Shown one piece after another: positions 33,013-35,319 of a stretch of 35,319 nt of DNA. The first letter of the stretch is position 1. Each line of letters starts with the position of its first letter. The stretch comes from an uncultured Clostridium sp. (lineage in GTDB: Bacteria; Bacillota; Clostridia; TANB77; CAG-508): the NCBI GenBank assembly GCA_945877035.1, contig CAMCQH010000018.1, forward strand, positions 1-35,319. The letters run 5' to 3'. The position numbers and the translations under genes were made by a program. The notes below the pieces were generated by a model, which was not told the origin of the DNA, searched no databases, and saw nothing but the letters and a program-made list of their open reading frames with translations.

Positions 33013-34074
33013 TTATTCTTCATCGCCTTTTAGTCTTTCAGCTCTATCTGCTGCAATTAAATTGTCAACCATTTCATCAATATCCCCATTTAAGAAATTC
33101 TCCATTTGATAAATGCTCATACCAATTCTATGGTCTGTAATTCTTCCTTGAGGATAATTGTAAGTTCTTATTTTTTCACTTCTATCCCCAGAACCAACTT
33201 GAGATTTTCTTGCATTTGCAACTTCACTATCTTGTTTTTGTTTCTCTATTTCATAAAGTTTAGTTCTAAGCATTCTCATTGCATTATCTCTATTTTGGAA
33301 TTGAGACCTTTCAGTTTGACATTCAACTACAATTCCTGTTGGTTCATGTATAAGTCTTACGGCTGATGATGTTTTATTAATATGTTGTCCACCAGCGCCT
33401 GAAGAACGGAAAACTTCCATTTTTATATCTGCTGGGTTTATTTCTATTTCAACATCTTCAACAACTGGAAGCACTGCAACCGTAGCTGTTGATGTATGAA
33501 TTCTACCACTACTTTCTGTATCTGGAACTCTTTGAACTCTGTGTACACCACTTTCAAATTTTAACCTACTATATACACCTTTTCCAGTAACCATAAAAGT
33601 TATTTCTTTATATCCACCAAGACCTGTTTCATTTTCATTTAAAACTTCCACTTTCCAATGTTTTCTTTCAGCATACATTGTGTACATTCTAAATAAGGTT
33701 CCAGCAAATAGTGCTGCTTCTTCTCCACCAGCACCTGCTCTAATTTCACAGATAATATTTTTATCATCATCTGGGTCTTTTGGAATTAACAAAAATTTTA
33801 ATTCTTCTTCTAATTTTGGTAGTTTTTCTTTATTATCATAATATTCCATTTCAGCCAATTCTTTAAGTTCTTTGTCCTCCATCATTTCTTTGGCTTCTTC
33901 CATTGCTTGCTTTGCTTTTTTATATTCTCTAAATTTTAATACTACATCTTCAATGCTTGCATGTTCTTTCATCAATTTTTGCCATTCTGATTGATTTGAT
34001 ATTACTTCTGGGTCACTTATCATTTTTGTTAATTCTTCATATCTTTTTTCTACTGCTTCTAATTTCTCAAACAT
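33013..34074 (-). CDS. prfA: Peptide chain release factor 1 (RF1)
   Basis: About 353 residues. The GGQ catalytic loop is [16 protein letters not shown], the codon-recognition region lies around residues 185-195 ([18 protein letters not shown]), and the N-terminal helical domain starts [15 protein letters not shown]. It reads UAA and UAG and triggers peptide release. ATG 34074 is preferred, with AGGAG 8 bases upstream; the frame is open 14 codons further with no site. It has its own promoter, which overlaps the end of the reverse transcriptase gene. No neighbour forms an operon with it. Confidence 0.97.
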   Translation of the reverse strand: MFEKLEAVEKRYEELTKMISDPEVISNQSEWQKLMKEHASIEDVVLKFREYKKAKQAMEEAKEMMEDKELKELAEMEYYDNKEKLPKLEEELKFLLIPKDPDDDKNIICEIRAGAGGEEAALFAGTLFRMYTMYAERKHWKVEVLNENETGLGGYKEITFMVTGKGVYSRLKFESGVHRVQRVPDTESSGRIHTSTATVAVLPVVEDVEIEINPADIKMEVFRSSGAGGQHINKTSSAVRLIHEPTGIVVECQTERSQFQNRDNAMRMLRTKLYEIEKQKQDSEVANARKSQVGSGDRSEKIRTYNYPQGRITDHRIGMSIYQMENFLNGDIDEMVDNLIAADRAERLKGDEE

Positions 34075-34124
34075 AAAAATTCTCCTTTCACTACGCTTCG
34101 CTCCGTTCATCGTCATCCAAAATT

Positions 34125-34162
34125 AAGATAGTTGTTGAGGCTTCGCCGATTACAAATATCTT
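34125..34162. other. Stem-loop in the prfA leader
   Basis: AAGATA-g-TTGT and ACAA-a-TATCTT pair with one G-A mismatch around a GC-richer loop containing GGC-TTC-GCC. It lies in the region between the prfA promoter and its start, so it would be in the mRNA leader. The flanking AGCGAAGCG-like sequence on the - strand is also GC-rich compared with the surroundings. Confidence 0.5.
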
Positions 34163-34200
34163 ATGCAAATTTTGTCTGCCAAGTCTTTTATTCTCTTGGT

Positions 34201-34229
34201 ATTATACTATATTTTCCTTTATTTTACAA
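34201..34229 (-). promoter_or_regulatory. Promoter of prfA
   Basis: On the - strand TTGTAA (34224-34229), a 17-base spacer and TATAAT (34201-34206). The -35 box lies just before the end of the reverse transcriptase gene. Confidence 0.75.
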
Positions 34230-35160
34230 GTAAATTTTTATAACAATTAATGGTGCTAATATATTGCATCAAATTTATTTTATTGCAGTTATACAAATAT
34301 CTCCTATACTTTATCTTTCGTTTTATATTTCTATACCTTGCATATTTTCCTTTGTTATTTCTGCCTAAAAATATAAAATTATTTGTATTTTTATATATTC
34401 TACTTTTTCCATTTAATTGTAAATGTTCTTTTTCTAAAAAATCTTTAATTTTTTCAAAACAGTATTTCAAATATTCTTTTGATTCATTAAATAATAAGAA
34501 ATCATCTTGGTATCTAACATAATATTTAATTTTTAGTTCTTCTTTTATGTAATGGTCTAAGTCATTCAAATAAAATATTGCTAATGCTTGGCTTGTCATT
34601 GTTCCAATGCATAAACCATTTTCTTCACTATCTATTATTTTAAACACTATATCTATTGCATCTTTATCTTTTATTTTTCTTTTTAGCTTTTCTTTTAATA
34701 TTTCTTTATCAATACTTGCAAAAAATTTTGAAACATCACATTTTAATATATAATAATCTTTATACTTAATTTTGCACTTTCTGTTATATTCTTTTGAATA
34801 TTCTAATCCTTTATGTGTTCCCATACCTTTTCTACTTGCCACGTTTTGGTCTATTAAGCATGGCATTATTGATGGATATAAAATGTGTCTTGCTACTAAA
34901 TGATTTATAACTTTATCTTGTAAGTTTTGGCTTACTATTCTTCTTTGTTTTGGGTCATATATTGTAAAAACATTATATTTTCCAACTTCATATGTTTTAC
35001 TATTTAATATATTATATATTCTTGATATATAAATACATTTATATTGTTTATAGTTTTGTACTTTGTTTTTATTTTTTACATTTTTACATACTTCATCAAA
35101 TGCTGATATTATATTTTCCATTTTACAAATTTCTTGATATAAATTATTTTTTCTTTTCAT
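34219..35160 (-). CDS. Reverse transcriptase of the diversity-generating-retroelement type
   Basis: A 313-residue RT with complete palm motifs: LYQEICKMENIISAF at the start, CDVSKFFASID (Asp142) for motif A, IGTMTSQALA (residues 185-194) and YVRYQDDFLLF with YQDD at 217-220. SQ after IGxxx, in place of the SP seen in group II intron enzymes, is the hallmark of DGR reverse transcriptases, and there is no maturase or endonuclease domain. The end INCYKNLLVK resembles DGR RT tails. No good ribosome site precedes the ATG. A broken Avd-like frame lies just upstream. No template/variable repeat pair is evident in the window. Confidence 0.8.
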   Translation of the reverse strand: MKRKNNLYQEICKMENIISAFDEVCKNVKNKNKVQNYKQYKCIYISRIYNILNSKTYEVGKYNVFTIYDPKQRRIVSQNLQDKVINHLVARHILYPSIMPCLIDQNVASRKGMGTHKGLEYSKEYNRKCKIKYKDYYILKCDVSKFFASIDKEILKEKLKRKIKDKDAIDIVFKIIDSEENGLCIGTMTSQALAIFYLNDLDHYIKEELKIKYYVRYQDDFLLFNESKEYLKYCFEKIKDFLEKEHLQLNGKSRIYKNTNNFIFLGRNNKGKYARYRNIKRKIKYRRYLYNCNKINLMQYISTINCYKNLLVK

Positions 35161-35182
35161 ATTTTTTTATTTTAAAACAAAA

Positions 35183-35209
35183 AGTAGTAAATCTATGATA
35201 TTTACTACT
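35183..35209 (-). other. Perfect stem-loop between the Avd-like frame and the RT gene
   Basis: AGTAGTAAAT (35183-35192) and ATTTACTACT (35200-35209) form a perfect 10-bp stem with a 7-base loop. On the - strand it is followed by TTTTGTTTT, as in a weak terminator. It lies 23 bases before the RT start. Confidence 0.65.
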
Positions 35210-35247
35210 AAAAACAGTTCTAAAATATACTCCTTTTCAATTTTATT

Positions 35248-35319
35248 TTACTCACAAATATATTTATCTTTTTTAGGAAAGTTTTCCATATTTTTATCTA
35301 TGTTTACTATTAATTCTCT
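35248..35319 (-). pseudogene. Avd-like (four-helix-bundle) gene end, apparently broken; runs off the window
   Basis: The - strand frame entering at 35319 reads RELIVNIDKNMENFPKKDKY then ICE and TAA. The stretch 'ENFPKKDKY' matches the start of Avd-type four-helix-bundle proteins (first helix, then FPKxxKY), which are 110-130 residues long. Here a stop follows at once, yet the same frame goes on after it with KIEKEYILELFLVVNI, which resembles the next helix. So a nonsense change and a 3' deletion are likely. Only 23 residues are inside the window, so assignment is tentative. Confidence 0.45.

Noticed and set aside
34219-35160. Group II intron or retron origin of the reverse transcriptase
   Set aside because: The IGxxxSQ motif and lack of maturase/endonuclease domains argue against a group II intron; no msr/msd-like structure or retron-specific motif is visible.
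1-35319. CRISPR arrays or IS elements
   Set aside because: No regularly spaced repeats with unique spacers and no intact transposase with terminal inverted repeats were found on either strand.

Overview
The window is about 35 kb of very AT-rich DNA. Strong ribosome sites, TTGACA/TATAAT-type promoters with 17-base spacers and the gene content point to a low-GC, probably anaerobic Firmicute of the Clostridia type (inference). A flavodiiron protein and a rubredoxin support anaerobic life. No species is assigned.

Region 1 (1 to about 5.9 kb) is the end of an integrated mobile element. Leftward genes are a ParB-like protein, a DnaC-like helicase loader, a replisome organizer and an excisionase. 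Rightward genes are two cargo genes and a tyrosine integrase. Divergent promoters at 2.38-2.46 kb carry three GTTAAC boxes. The integrase is followed by a 3' half of an initiator tRNA gene (5847-5891), which is the attachment-site scar. An intact tRNA-fMet lies at 23839-23914, so 5.85-23.9 kb may be a second element stacked on the first.

Region 2 (6-16.2 kb) is rich in defence genes: a TnpV-like protein, a TIR protein paired with a small membrane protein, a Cro/CI-type regulator, a DUF4143 ATPase and a complete type I restriction-modification operon (hsdR, hsdM, hsdS). A decayed recombinase sits between hsdM and hsdS.

Region 3 (16.2-23.6 kb) runs leftward: a flavodiiron protein, a broken DNA-binding/ATPase gene, then a string of small enzymes (metallo-hydrolase, dehydrogenase, PNPOx-like, acetyltransferase, UDG-like, HAD, EEP and MazG-like proteins, and a frameshifted UDG).

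Region 4 (23.8-35.3 kb) holds tRNA-fMet, an unassigned heavily folded 240-base sequence, an acyl-CoA ligase, rubredoxin and a type II restriction-modification cluster (small putative regulator, two methyltransferases, convergent endonuclease) with repeated operator-like boxes. A Na/Ca exchanger-like and a ZIP transporter follow, then prfA and a reverse transcriptase of the diversity-generating-retroelement type with an apparently broken Avd-like gene at the window edge.

The most striking item is the space between the ZIP gene and prfA (32576-32962). Two convergent promoters, two back-to-back terminators with complementary loops, two direct repeats shared by the 5' ends of both transcripts, and a folded leader over the ribosome site of a 46-residue peptide together reproduce the layout of a par/Fst-type antisense-controlled module. 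The peptide, however, is hydrophilic and not Fst-like.
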